Positions 48,791 to 57,191 of a DNA stretch of 64,000 nt are shown in pieces (positions within the stretch are counted from its first letter, which is position 1; each line of letters begins with the position of its first letter). The DNA comes from an uncultured Acetatifactor sp. (GTDB taxonomy: Bacteria > Bacillota > Clostridia > Lachnospirales > Lachnospiraceae): positions 1-64,000 of the forward strand of contig CANPXL010000004.1 in NCBI GenBank assembly GCA_947586055.1, given 5' to 3'. The notes under the pieces are model-generated. The model searched no databases and was not told the origin of the DNA. It saw nothing but the letters and a program-made list of their open reading frames with translations. A program made the translations under genes and the position numbers.

Positions 48791-48818
48791 ATTATAACAA
48801 AACGACCGTGTTTTGCAA
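48791..48818 (-). promoter_or_regulatory. Extended -10 promoter of thrC
   Basis: Minus strand: -35 TTGCAA (48818-48813), 16-bp spacer, perfect -10 TATAAT (48796-48791) preceded by TGT. The leader of about 70 bases shows no T-box or attenuator that I can see. Confidence 0.7.
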
Positions 48819-48891
48819 GCTTTTCCTTTTCCATGGGGACTTTCCCCTTTTTCCGCGTTCCTTCCCGGACCCGTTCGGCCGTTTGCGGGAT

Positions 48892-49569
48892 TCACTTAAA
48901 AAATTCATGTCCGCCGTGTTCAAACAGAAAGGTCAGCTTTGTGTCGAACCATCTCATCTTGCCGCTGTCCGCCCGCTTTCTTGAGGCGAAGTACAGCGCT
49001 CCCTCGGAGATATCCTCCCCCGCCAGCGCCCGTTCCACCGCCGCCTCGGTCTTTTCGCTGATTTTTACCCTGTAATAGCGCCCGCTGGAAACCGGCGAAA
49101 ACTGCGCCACGCCCTTTGACTTCTGGAACACCACATCCTTTACGGTGGAAGGGAACGCTTCGCTGTTGACCCGGTTCAGCACGACATTCGCCACCAGCAG
49201 TCTGCCGTCCTCATCCTCGCTTCCCGCCTCCGCCTCCACGATCCGAAGAAGTGCTTCCCTGTCTTCCTCCGACAGATCGTACCCCTGCGGCTCTTCCATC
49301 ATTTCGTAATCCACCACCCGCTGGCCCGACACCGCGACCTCTACGATGCCAAGTCCCCGGGCGGCGGAAAGCACATCCCCCGACATGGTGCTGGCGCATG
49401 TGACCCGGAACATGCCGGCCGCCCTCTCTTCTATCTCTTCCAGCCCAAGCTCCAGCCGGTTCGCCGGTCCGGCGGAGAGCTTAAGCTCCGCCGCGCCCTT
49501 AAAACACAGGAAGCCCAGCATAAAGATCAGGTTCCCCAGCATCAAAAGTCCCGCCGATTTTTTATACAT
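48892..49569 (-). CDS. SleB-type cell wall hydrolase
   Basis: Product of 225 residues. An N-terminal signal/anchor helix (LLMLGNLIFMLGFLCF), a linker, then the hydrolase_2 domain: LLRIVEAEAGSEDEDGRLLV with the probable catalytic Glu, NVVLNRVNS, FPSTVKDVVFQ, GVAQFSPVSSGRYY and GALYFASRK. SleB-like lytic transglycosylases act on peptidoglycan, often cortex during germination, but many clostridia have vegetative members. Own unit between thrC and the divergent AP2-type gene. Confidence 0.87.
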   Translation of the reverse strand: MYKKSAGLLMLGNLIFMLGFLCFKGAAELKLSAGPANRLELGLEEIEERAAGMFRVTCASTMSGDVLSAARGLGIVEVAVSGQRVVDYEMMEEPQGYDLSEEDREALLRIVEAEAGSEDEDGRLLVANVVLNRVNSEAFPSTVKDVVFQKSKGVAQFSPVSSGRYYRVKISEKTEAAVERALAGEDISEGALYFASRKRADSGKMRWFDTKLTFLFEHGGHEFFK

Positions 49570-49667
49570 CTCTCATCGTCCTTTCCGCATTCCGCGCTCA
49601 TACAGACAAACTCAGCCTGTCCGATATATCAATATATGAGACAACCTGCGAAAATATATCCTGAGGA

Positions 49668-49697
49668 TTGCCAATTTTCCGTACTTCATGCTATAAT
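49668..49697 (+). promoter_or_regulatory. Sigma-A-type promoter of the AP2-type gene
   Basis: -35 TTGCCA (49668-49673), 18-bp spacer, perfect -10 TATAAT (49692-49697). The start would lie near 49704, about 29 bases before the GTG. Confidence 0.65.
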
Positions 49698-49732
49698 CAG
49701 GAAAACGCAGACTCTGAAAGGAGCGCCGAACT

Positions 49733-50593
49733 GTGGCAGAAAAGAAGATTTCCGGGAAAAACAAAGTCTCCGGCCGCAAATGCCCGGAGGGAGTTTTTCC
49801 GGCAGTCAGAAAAAACGGGGAACCCTACTACCGCGCCTCTCTGACGTACCGGCGCAGGCATATCAGTCTGGGCAGTTTTTCCACGCCCGAAAAAGCCCAT
49901 GACGCTTACAGAGAGGGCCGCCGGCTTCTTGACGGATCCGTCCCGCTGAAGGATTATACCGCCGGCTCCCCCCTTGCATTCGACAAATGGGTCTGTCTGA
50001 TCAACTTTCGCGACAACGGCCTGTATTTCGGCACTCCCATCTATGTGGGCGCCCGAATGTTCACCTATTACCTGTCCCCCTCCCTCGCCCTGAAATTTGA
50101 TCCCGACGACCTCTTTTACTATTCCTCCCACAGGATCCTGCGCAGAGGCGGACATTATTTTGTGGCGGACTACGGCATGCAGGTCAGCATCGCCGGACGC
50201 TACGGCATTATGCCCTACGCCAGACAGGGGCGCGACTATCGCTTTATCAACGGGGATTCCACGGATTTCCGCCGGGAAAATCTGGAGATTTTGAACGTGT
50301 ACCGCGGCGTCACCCCGGAATTAAAAAACGGACAGTATTTCTATACCGTCCGCATTCATGTAAAAGGAAACTATCTGGTGGGCCGTTATCCGGATCGCCT
50401 GGAAGCGGCCATCGCCTACAACAAGGCCATCGACGTGCTCCGAAAAAACGGCGTCTCCAAAAATTATACGCCTAACTATATCGAGGGACTTTCCCCCAGC
50501 CGGTATGCCGAAATCTACAGCAGCGTAAAGATTTCTCCCAGGCTGTACCGGTACCGCCCGGACATCATTTCTCGGAATAGTCCACAAAGCTGA
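49733..50593 (+). CDS. Protein with two AP2-like modules flanking a degenerate HNH-like core
   Basis: Product of 286 residues. Start GTG at 49733, 9 bases after AAGGAG. Residues 19-66 form an AP2-like unit (GVFPAVRKNGEPYYRASL, HISLGSFSTPEKAHDAYREG); 191-238 form a second one (RGVTPELKNGQYFYTVRI, YLVGRYPDRLEAAIAYNKAI). Between them, 128-188 looks like an HNH-AP2 homing endonuclease core, with FINGDSTDFRRENLEIL, but the His-His that should precede NGD is replaced by DYRF. This suggests a domesticated, probably non-cutting DNA-binding protein. The last 29 bases overlap the convergent GH25 gene. Function unknown. Confidence 0.7.
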   Translation: MAEKKISGKNKVSGRKCPEGVFPAVRKNGEPYYRASLTYRRRHISLGSFSTPEKAHDAYREGRRLLDGSVPLKDYTAGSPLAFDKWVCLINFRDNGLYFGTPIYVGARMFTYYLSPSLALKFDPDDLFYYSSHRILRRGGHYFVADYGMQVSIAGRYGIMPYARQGRDYRFINGDSTDFRRENLEILNVYRGVTPELKNGQYFYTVRIHVKGNYLVGRYPDRLEAAIAYNKAIDVLRKNGVSKNYTPNYIEGLSPSRYAEIYSSVKISPRLYRYRPDIISRNSPQS

Positions 50594-51644
50594 TGTTCAG
50601 GTCTACATAGCCGGACACGCCGTCCACGGTCCCGCTTCTGTCGTACTGCCACATAGTAAACCTGTAGGGGTAGTCCGGAATATCCTCCTCCTGAGAAAGC
50701 CAGACGTCGTACGCCGTCAGTTTCGACAGGTCGATCTGGCGCAGCAGCCATTCCTTGTTGCCGTAGAGCAGCGCCTGATAACCGGCGTCCTCGATCTGTT
50801 TCAGAAACGCCAGCGCGATATCCGTTCTCTCCGTCTTGCTTAAAACATCCGTTCTGGAAGAATCGTTTGCCACACGCTCCATATCGTAGGCCACAGGATA
50901 GGAAAGCTCGTACTCTCCCAGGCTTTCGATGACCATGTTTGCCTCTTCCACGGCCTCCTGTTCCGTAATGGCCTGAGAAAAGAAATACACGCCCACTTCC
51001 AGTCCGGCGTCCGTCGCGCGCCTGAGGTTGTCCGCAAAGTATTCGTCCTGGATCATCTGGCCCGTGCTGTAGCCTCTGGCCCCCACACGGAGCATCACAA
51101 AATCGATCCCCGATTTTTTCACCGCCCCAAAATCCACATAGTCCTGAACCTCGGAGAGATTGATCCCCTCGTAGGAAGTCTGTTTCCCGTTTTCAAAATA
51201 CTTCATTCTGTCCGACTGGCAGACCAGCTTTGTAAAATCATACTCGTGCTTCGGCAGGTAGGGACTGATCAGCACCCATTCCTCCGTGCCGTCCGGTTTC
51301 ACCACTTTCGTGTGGCGTCCGTCTGTGGACGGGTCGTTTTCTACCGTCTCTTTCGGCGCTTCCGTCTCCACAGGCGCTTCCGTCTCCTCCGGCGGATAGA
51401 GATCCCAGAAATCCAGGTCGCCGGGGCGCAGCTCGCCCTTTGTCAATTCCTCCCCGGGGGTGTCGTCTATGAAGTCTGAGGACTCCGCGCCCCGGTCCGC
51501 CCGGCCGCGTCCGCCGTCCCCGTCGCGGTTCATGAGCAGAACCGCCGCCAGAATGGCCGCCACAAAAAGCGTGACCGCCACAATGGTCATCACCACCGTC
51601 GGCGTCATCCCGGAATGTTCGTTAAAATCATCCGGCAGCTTCAT
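50565..51644 (-). CDS. GH25-family lysozyme-like protein, membrane-anchored
   Basis: Product of 359 residues from the ATG at 51644 (AAGGAGGG upstream); the open frame to 51749 is intergenic. One membrane helix (about 16-38), a Pro/Glu/Thr-rich linker (60-110), then the GH25 barrel from about 157: KKSGIDFVMLRVGARGY, ATDAGLEVGVYFFSQAI, VAYDMERV with the DxE pair Asp254/Glu256, and WQYDRSGTVDGVSGYVDLN. The first catalytic Asp of the family (usually GxDVS) is Asn162 in YEGINLSEVQ. Muramidase action is therefore uncertain. It follows rnfB. Confidence 0.85.
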   Translation of the reverse strand: MKLPDDFNEHSGMTPTVVMTIVAVTLFVAAILAAVLLMNRDGDGGRGRADRGAESSDFIDDTPGEELTKGELRPGDLDFWDLYPPEETEAPVETEAPKETVENDPSTDGRHTKVVKPDGTEEWVLISPYLPKHEYDFTKLVCQSDRMKYFENGKQTSYEGINLSEVQDYVDFGAVKKSGIDFVMLRVGARGYSTGQMIQDEYFADNLRRATDAGLEVGVYFFSQAITEQEAVEEANMVIESLGEYELSYPVAYDMERVANDSSRTDVLSKTERTDIALAFLKQIEDAGYQALLYGNKEWLLRQIDLSKLTAYDVWLSQEEDIPDYPYRFTMWQYDRSGTVDGVSGYVDLNISFVDYSEK

Positions 51645-51708
51645 CCGCGCGCCCTCCTTTTCCGTACCTGAATGTCTTTTTCTCCCCGCCTTCCGTCGCG
51701 CGCCCGGT

Positions 51709-52533
51709 CTACGGCTTCCCAACCGTCCCGCCGCCCTGCAGGGCAACAATGGCCTTTCTCGGACATTTCTGCGCGCAGGCGCCGCATCCGATACATTTCT
51801 CCTGATCGATCACGGCGTGAAAATCCGTCACGGTAACGGCCCCGGCAGGGCAGGCCTTTACGCACAGCCCGCATCCGATACATCCGGCCTGACAAGCCTT
51901 CATGGTCACAGGCCCCTTGTCTTTCGACCCGCAGGCAACGGCCTGCTTCGCCCGATAGGGAATCAGCGCGATCAGATGTCTGGGGCAGGCTTCCACGCAC
52001 TTCCCGCAGGCCTTGCACGCTTCCCGGTCCACCACCGCCACGCCGTTCTCCACGTGGATGGCCCCAAAGGGACAGGCCTTTACGCAGGTGCCGAAGCCGA
52101 GACAGCCGCTGCGGCAGGTTTTCGGTCCCCCTCCGGGCACATAACTCATCACCCTGCAGTCTTCCACGCCGGTATACCGGTAATCCGCCGCCGCTTTCTC
52201 ACAATTTCCCTGACAGGCGACAAACGCCGTCATCCGCTCCGTCGCCTGCGCTTCCACGCCCATGATGGCGGCGATCTTTTTCCCCACCGCCTCGCCGCCT
52301 ACCGGACAGGCGTTGACGGGCGCCTCCCCCTTTGCGATGGCGGCCGCCAGACCGGAACATCCCGCATATCCGCATCCTCCGCAGTTATTGCCCGGAAGCG
52401 CGCCCAGCACCTGTTCTTCCTTCTCATCCACCTGAACCTTGAATTTAATACCGGCGGCGCCCAGAAAGAGGCCCACAAAAATTCCAACCGTTCCCACCAC
52501 AGCCGTGGCGGCAAGTATTCCCATCACGCTCAT
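51709..52533 (-). CDS. rnfB: Ion-translocating Rnf complex iron-sulfur subunit B
   Basis: Product of 274 residues. N-terminal membrane helix, then CGGCGYAGCSGLAAAIAKG with a following ACPVGG (4Fe-4S), and four ferredoxin-like stretches: CLGFGTCVKACPFGA, CKACGKCVEACPRH, CIGCGLCVKACPAGA, CIGCGACAQKCPRKA. It takes electrons from reduced ferredoxin into the complex. Last gene of rnfCDGEAB. Confidence 0.95.
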   Translation of the reverse strand: MSVMGILAATAVVGTVGIFVGLFLGAAGIKFKVQVDEKEEQVLGALPGNNCGGCGYAGCSGLAAAIAKGEAPVNACPVGGEAVGKKIAAIMGVEAQATERMTAFVACQGNCEKAAADYRYTGVEDCRVMSYVPGGGPKTCRSGCLGFGTCVKACPFGAIHVENGVAVVDREACKACGKCVEACPRHLIALIPYRAKQAVACGSKDKGPVTMKACQAGCIGCGLCVKACPAGAVTVTDFHAVIDQEKCIGCGACAQKCPRKAIVALQGGGTVGKP

Positions 52534-52546
52534 GTGTCAACCTCCT

Positions 52547-53131
52547 CTATAACAGTCCGGAAAAGCCGCAGAAAGCAATAGCCATCAGCCCGGCCGTCAG
52601 CAGAACCGTGGGCATTCCCCGAAAGGGTTTGGGAATGTCGTTGTGTTCCAGCTTCTCCCGAATGCCGGCCAGAATGATGATGGCTATGGTAAAGCCTGCC
52701 GCCGTGGCAAAGCCGTTTACGATGCCCGCAACGATCCCGTACTCCTTCTGCACATTGGTCAGGGCAACGCCCAGCACGGCGCAGTTTGTCGTGATCAGGG
52801 GCAGATAGACGCCCAGCGCCCTGTACAGCGCAGGCATGGCCTTTCTGAGAAACATCTCCACAAACTGCACCAGAGCCGCAATGACCAGGATAAATACGAT
52901 GGTCTCAAGATACTCCACATGAAACCGCTGCAGCACGTACCTGTAAAGCAGCCCCGACACCGCGCTTGCCAGCGTGATGACAAAGATCACCGCAACGCCC
53001 ATACCGGCGGCGGTATTGGTCTTTTTCGATACGCCCAGAAAGGGACAAAGCCCCAGGAACCGGCTCAGCACCACGTTGCTGACCAGAGAAGAGGTCACCA
53101 GAAGCACCAACAGATCTTTTACGTTTTCCAT
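52547..53131 (-). CDS. rnfA: Rnf complex membrane subunit A
   Basis: Product of 194 residues with six membrane helices. Typical: VVLSRFLGLCPFLGVSKK (with the Cys that helps bind the membrane 2Fe-2S centre), LPLITTNCAVLGVALTN (second such Cys), and GIREKLEHNDIPKPFRGMP. Pairs with RnfE to form the core. It starts right after rnfE. Confidence 0.95.
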   Translation of the reverse strand: MENVKDLLVLLVTSSLVSNVVLSRFLGLCPFLGVSKKTNTAAGMGVAVIFVITLASAVSGLLYRYVLQRFHVEYLETIVFILVIAALVQFVEMFLRKAMPALYRALGVYLPLITTNCAVLGVALTNVQKEYGIVAGIVNGFATAAGFTIAIIILAGIREKLEHNDIPKPFRGMPTVLLTAGLMAIAFCGFSGLL

Positions 53132-54067
53132 TTACCTTTCCTCCTCTTCCAGATCGACGTACTCCAGTCCGTCCGTTCCTGTGTCCCGTCCGCCGTCCTG
53201 TCTTACGCCGCCGTCATCCTGTCCCTCGTTCCGGTCTCCTTTTCCTCTCCCGCCTCGGGTCTCCTTCTGTTTTCCGTCCCGGTTCCCTTTCCGTCTTTCG
53301 TCCCGGTTTTCGTCCTGTCCTCCGTCCCGTTCTTCGTTCTGTCTTTTGTCCCGGCTTCCCTGCTTTCCGGTTTGCTTCTCCCCGTAAAACCGTCTCACGC
53401 AGCCCATGTCCGAACAGCTGCCGCAGTCCTCGCTGCAGCCGGAGCCGATCTTCCGATAGGATTTCCCCGCGCTCTTGCGCTTCTCCTTTATCAGATTCTG
53501 AAGAGCCGTCAGCGCCGCCAGCACAAAGAACGCTCCCGGCGCCTGGCCAAAGATGCGGATGGGTTCAAAGGAATCCGGCATCAGACCGTATCCGAACAGC
53601 TCGCCCGATCCCAGGATCTCCCGGACCGCGCCGATACAGGTCAGCGCCACCGTAAAGCCAAGTCCCATTCCGATTCCGTCGAACAGAGAGGGAATGGGGG
53701 GATTGGAATAGGCAAAGCTCTCCGCTCTTCCCAGGATGATACAGTTTACCACGATCAGAGGAATATACACTCCCAGAGATTTGTTCAGTTCCGGCAGATA
53801 TCCTTCCAGAAGGAGCTGCACCGCCGTCACGAAAGAAGCGATGATCACAATAAACGCCGGTATCCTGACTCTGTCCGGAATGATCTTCCGAAGCAGAGAG
53901 ATAAACAGGTTGCTCAGGGCCAGAACGGCCGCGGTGGTAAGTCCCATGCCAAGACCGTTCATCGCGGAGGTCGTCACCGCCAGCGTGGGACACATGCCCA
54001 GCATCAGCACGAAAGTAGGATTCTCCTTCACAAGACCGTTCAGCAGTCTCTCTCCCGCTCTATTCAT
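53132..54067 (-). CDS. rnfE: Rnf complex membrane subunit E with cysteine cluster and charged tail
   Basis: Product of 311 residues; the usual core is about 200. Residues 1-195 hold six membrane helices, with LGMCPTLAVTTSAMNGLGMG and PLIVVNCIILGRAESFA giving the two core Cys. After the last helix comes C211-x3-C215-x2-C218-x4-C223, then a tail (about 236-300) almost entirely of Arg, Asp, Glu, Gly, Gln, Asn and Lys. The tail is coded by a pyrimidine-rich (plus strand) repetitive stretch at about 53168-53362. It may bind metal or be spreading repeat DNA. Overlaps rnfG by 8 bp. Confidence 0.93.
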   Translation of the reverse strand: MNRAGERLLNGLVKENPTFVLMLGMCPTLAVTTSAMNGLGMGLTTAAVLALSNLFISLLRKIIPDRVRIPAFIVIIASFVTAVQLLLEGYLPELNKSLGVYIPLIVVNCIILGRAESFAYSNPPIPSLFDGIGMGLGFTVALTCIGAVREILGSGELFGYGLMPDSFEPIRIFGQAPGAFFVLAALTALQNLIKEKRKSAGKSYRKIGSGCSEDCGSCSDMGCVRRFYGEKQTGKQGSRDKRQNEERDGGQDENRDERRKGNRDGKQKETRGGRGKGDRNEGQDDGGVRQDGGRDTGTDGLEYVDLEEEER

Positions 54068-54752
54068 TGCCTTCGCCTCCCTTCCGTCCGGTGATCCGGC
54101 CGGGATCCTCCGTCAGATACCGTGCGGTCTCCAGACCGCCGTTTACCGCGTTCACAACCGCGGAAGTGGTAACGGTGGCGCCTGTGATGGCGTCGACTTC
54201 ATTGTCCGCCGATGCGCCCGACTTTGTATAGACGAAGCTTTCCGCCTTCTTCCCCGCGAACTGGGGCGCAAGCTTCTTCGGCGCCTCCATGCCGAGTCCG
54301 GCGGTCTCCGACAGTTCCAGGATGGAGACGCCTCTCACCGTCCCCTCCAGATCCACTCCCACATACAGAACGATGTCTCCGTCGTATCCCTCGCTGGACA
54401 CCGCTTCCATGACATATCCCGCATAATCCGCCGGTATCCCGCCGCTCTCCGCGCCGTCCGAAACGGCAAGATAGACGGAACCGATCCTGACGCCGTTCTC
54501 CGCAAGCTGCGCCAGGAAATCCGCGTCCAGCTCATACTCCACAGCCTGAAATTCGTACGACGCCCCGCCGGCTTCCCCGGACGCCGGGAACGCTTCCGCG
54601 CAGGCTTCCTGCACCGCCTTTTCCTGCTGAACCCTGATCGGCTCTTTGGTCAGCTCATAAACCACTCCCAGCAGGAATCCCGCAGCCAGAGTGATTCCAA
54701 AGAGAATGCCCGCCTCCCGCAGCATGTTTTTCACATTGCTCTTATTTCCCAC
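54060..54752 (-). CDS. rnfG: Rnf complex flavoprotein subunit G
   Basis: Product of 230 residues from GTG at 54752 (GGGAGG 8 bases upstream), overlapping the rnfD stop by 11 bp; the frame open to 54869 lies inside rnfD. One membrane helix (about 14-33), then an FMN-binding domain with covalent FMN site DAITGATVTTSAV, where the second Thr of GATVTT-type sites carries the flavin. Part of the electron path from RnfB to RnfC on the outer side. Confidence 0.93.
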   Translation of the reverse strand: MGNKSNVKNMLREAGILFGITLAAGFLLGVVYELTKEPIRVQQEKAVQEACAEAFPASGEAGGASYEFQAVEYELDADFLAQLAENGVRIGSVYLAVSDGAESGGIPADYAGYVMEAVSSEGYDGDIVLYVGVDLEGTVRGVSILELSETAGLGMEAPKKLAPQFAGKKAESFVYTKSGASADNEVDAITGATVTTSAVVNAVNGGLETARYLTEDPGRITGRKGGEGNE

Positions 54753-55683
54753 GGCGCGCACCTCCCCTCTTATAACCGAAGGCAACCGGCTTCGTCGCCT
54801 TTTCAAACAGCGGAACCAGAAGATTGCCCAGAATGATCGCGTAGGAAACGCCCTCCGCTCCCGGGCCAAAAATGCGGAAGATTCCCGTCATCAGGCCAAG
54901 AAAAATCCCGTACAGATACTGTCCGCCCGCGGTAATGGGCCGGGTCACATAGTCCGTCGCCATAAAGAAGGCGCCAAGCATCAGACCGCCTCCGGCCAGC
55001 TGGGCGGATATGTAATAGGGATCAAATCCCCTTCCTCCGAAAATTCCCACAAACAGCGCGAATGTCACGATATAGCTTCCCGGAATCCGCAGATCGATGA
55101 CGCCCAGCAGAAGCAGGATGCAGGCTCCGACCACGATGGCGGCCACCGAGGTCTCTCCGATGGTTCCTCCCACATTCCCCAAAACCATATCCGTCACATT
55201 CACCTTCTCCCCGGCCTTTAAAAGGGCCAGCGGCGTCGCGCCCGTCCAGGCGTCGCACTGAAAATCCGTCATTCGGGTGGGAAAGGAAAGCAGCAGAAAA
55301 CATCTTGCGGCCAGAGCCGGGTTCATAAAGTTCTGCCCCAGTCCGCCGAACGGCATCTTTACCACAAGGATGGCAAACACCCCGCCCAGAGCCGCGATCC
55401 AGAGCGGGATCGTCACCGGCAGATTCAGCGCCAGCAAAAGACCCGTCACCACAGCCGACAGATCGGTCACGGTCATTTTTTTCCGGCAGAGTCCGTACAG
55501 ATATTCCGTCAGCACGGTGCTTGCCACCGTCACCGCGATCACAGCCAGCGCTCTGGATCCGAAATGATAGATCCCATAACCTGTAGCCGGCATCAGCGCC
55601 ACGATCACGGCCAGCATAATGCCGTTCGTGGTCACTTTGGAACGGATATGGGGATTGGAAGACACTTGATACAGTCCGCTCAT
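54742..55683 (-). CDS. rnfD: Rnf complex membrane flavoprotein subunit D
   Basis: Product of 313 residues from the ATG at 55683 (AGGAGG 7 bases upstream). Eight or more membrane helices; covalent FMN motif DAWTGATPLALLKAG; also MKMPFGGLGQNFMNPALAAR-like text (VKMPFGGLGQNFMNPALAA) and MATDYVTRPITAGGQYLYG. It helps couple electron flow to Na+ or H+ movement. Confidence 0.95.
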   Translation of the reverse strand: MSGLYQVSSNPHIRSKVTTNGIMLAVIVALMPATGYGIYHFGSRALAVIAVTVASTVLTEYLYGLCRKKMTVTDLSAVVTGLLLALNLPVTIPLWIAALGGVFAILVVKMPFGGLGQNFMNPALAARCFLLLSFPTRMTDFQCDAWTGATPLALLKAGEKVNVTDMVLGNVGGTIGETSVAAIVVGACILLLLGVIDLRIPGSYIVTFALFVGIFGGRGFDPYYISAQLAGGGLMLGAFFMATDYVTRPITAGGQYLYGIFLGLMTGIFRIFGPGAEGVSYAIILGNLLVPLFEKATKPVAFGYKRGGARRGK

Positions 55684-55693
55684 GATTCGCCTC

Positions 55694-57010
55694 CTATTTC
55701 TTTCGTTTTGCAAGCAGGATCTTGCGCATGGACTTGATCTCCTGAGTCAGGGGACGTTTCGCCGGACAGATAAAGCTGCAGCAGCCGCACTCGCAGCACT
55801 CCATCCCGTAATTGTCCAGAAACGCCTGCTCGTCGGATCGCTCCGCAAAGTCCGCCAGTCTGCTGGGGATCACCCTTCCGGGACATACCTCGGCGCAGCG
55901 GCCGCAGTTGATGCAGGGGCCGGGCTCCATGGCGGACACTTCGTCTTTGGTAAAACATAAGAGCGCCGTTGAAGTCTTCATAACGGGAACGTTCAGATCA
56001 AACAGGCTGGTCCCCATCATGGGGCCTCCGCAGATGATCTTTTCCGGTTTTTCTACGAAACCGCCCGCGGCCGCCAGCACATCCTGATAGCTGGTTCCGA
56101 TCTTCACCCGGAAATTCCTGGGATTTGCCACGGCGTCTCCCGTCACGGTGACGATCCGCTCCATCAGCGGCCTTCCCTCCGCAACGGCCCTGTACACCGC
56201 CACGATGGTGTCCACGTTATTCACGATGCACCCCACATCCGCGGGAAGCATGGTGGAATTGATCTTCCGCCCCGTGACCGCATAGATCAGCGTTCTTTCA
56301 CCGCCCTGGGGATACTTGGTTTTCAGCGCCTTCACGCTGATCCCCGGCTCATCCTTCGTCAGCTGGCGCAGCAGGGCGATGCAGTCCGGTTTATTGTCCT
56401 CCACGGCGAGAATGCCGTGGGCGTTCTCAAACAGCTTCAGAATGATCTTCAGACCGCCGATGAGCTTATCGGGTTCCTCCAGCATCCTGCGGTAGTCCGA
56501 AGTCAGGTAGGGCTCGCACTCCGCACAGTTTGCGATCACATAATCTATCTTCTTCGGTTCCTTTGGCGCAAGCTTTACATGGGTCGGGAATCCCGCGCCG
56601 CCCATGCCTGCGATCCCCGCCTCCCGAACCGCGTCGAGGATTTCCTCATGGGTCAGTTTTTCCAGGGGCGCCACGGGATAAAAGCCCGCGTCCTCATACA
56701 GGCCGTCGTTCTCTATCACCACGCTCATCACCATGTCCCCGGAAACCGTGCGTCTCGGTTCCACGGCCTTCACGGTTCCCGACACGGACGCGTGGATCGG
56801 GACGGAAACAAATCCCGCGCTCTCCGCGATCTTCTGACCGGCCAGAACCCTGTCTCCCTTTGCCACAATTTCTCTGGCGGGCGCGCCGATATGCTGAGAC
56901 AGCGGATACACAAGTTCCTCTCCCGGCGGGATGTCCTGTATCGGCTTATCCTTGGACAGTTCCTTTCCGTCGTAAGGATGGATTCCGCCGGCAAACGTCA
57001 ACTTTGCCAT
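55694..57010 (-). CDS. rnfC: Rnf complex NADH-binding subunit C
   Basis: Product of 438 residues. The N-terminal barrel-sandwich part is followed by NADH/FMN-binding text GIAGMGGAGFPTHVKLAPK, ANCAECEPYLTSDYR and YPQGGERTLIYAVTGR; two 4Fe-4S motifs end the protein: CINCGRCAEVCPGR and CCECGCCSFICPAKR. It hands electrons from ferredoxin (via B, E/A, G, D) to NAD+. First gene of the operon; the promoter must lie in 57011-57120 but no clear box pair was seen. Confidence 0.95.
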   Translation of the reverse strand: MAKLTFAGGIHPYDGKELSKDKPIQDIPPGEELVYPLSQHIGAPAREIVAKGDRVLAGQKIAESAGFVSVPIHASVSGTVKAVEPRRTVSGDMVMSVVIENDGLYEDAGFYPVAPLEKLTHEEILDAVREAGIAGMGGAGFPTHVKLAPKEPKKIDYVIANCAECEPYLTSDYRRMLEEPDKLIGGLKIILKLFENAHGILAVEDNKPDCIALLRQLTKDEPGISVKALKTKYPQGGERTLIYAVTGRKINSTMLPADVGCIVNNVDTIVAVYRAVAEGRPLMERIVTVTGDAVANPRNFRVKIGTSYQDVLAAAGGFVEKPEKIICGGPMMGTSLFDLNVPVMKTSTALLCFTKDEVSAMEPGPCINCGRCAEVCPGRVIPSRLADFAERSDEQAFLDNYGMECCECGCCSFICPAKRPLTQEIKSMRKILLAKRKK

Positions 57011-57191
57011 ACCGTTTTTCTTCCTTTCTTCCCGGCGTCGAAACCGGCGCCGTTTTTGTCGAAATCAGAAACGCTTTCCTATTTAAATATACTATTTTTT
57101 TTGATAAAATACTACTGTTTCTTTCATTTTTATGATATGATATTTTTGCGGGAGAAAGACGTTCCCGCGCATCATATAAGTGGAGGCCATT

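Noticed and set aside
52643..54094. A 483-codon plus-strand open frame across rnfA and rnfE
   Set aside because: It covers two clear rnf genes on the other strand and encodes biased, domainless sequence.
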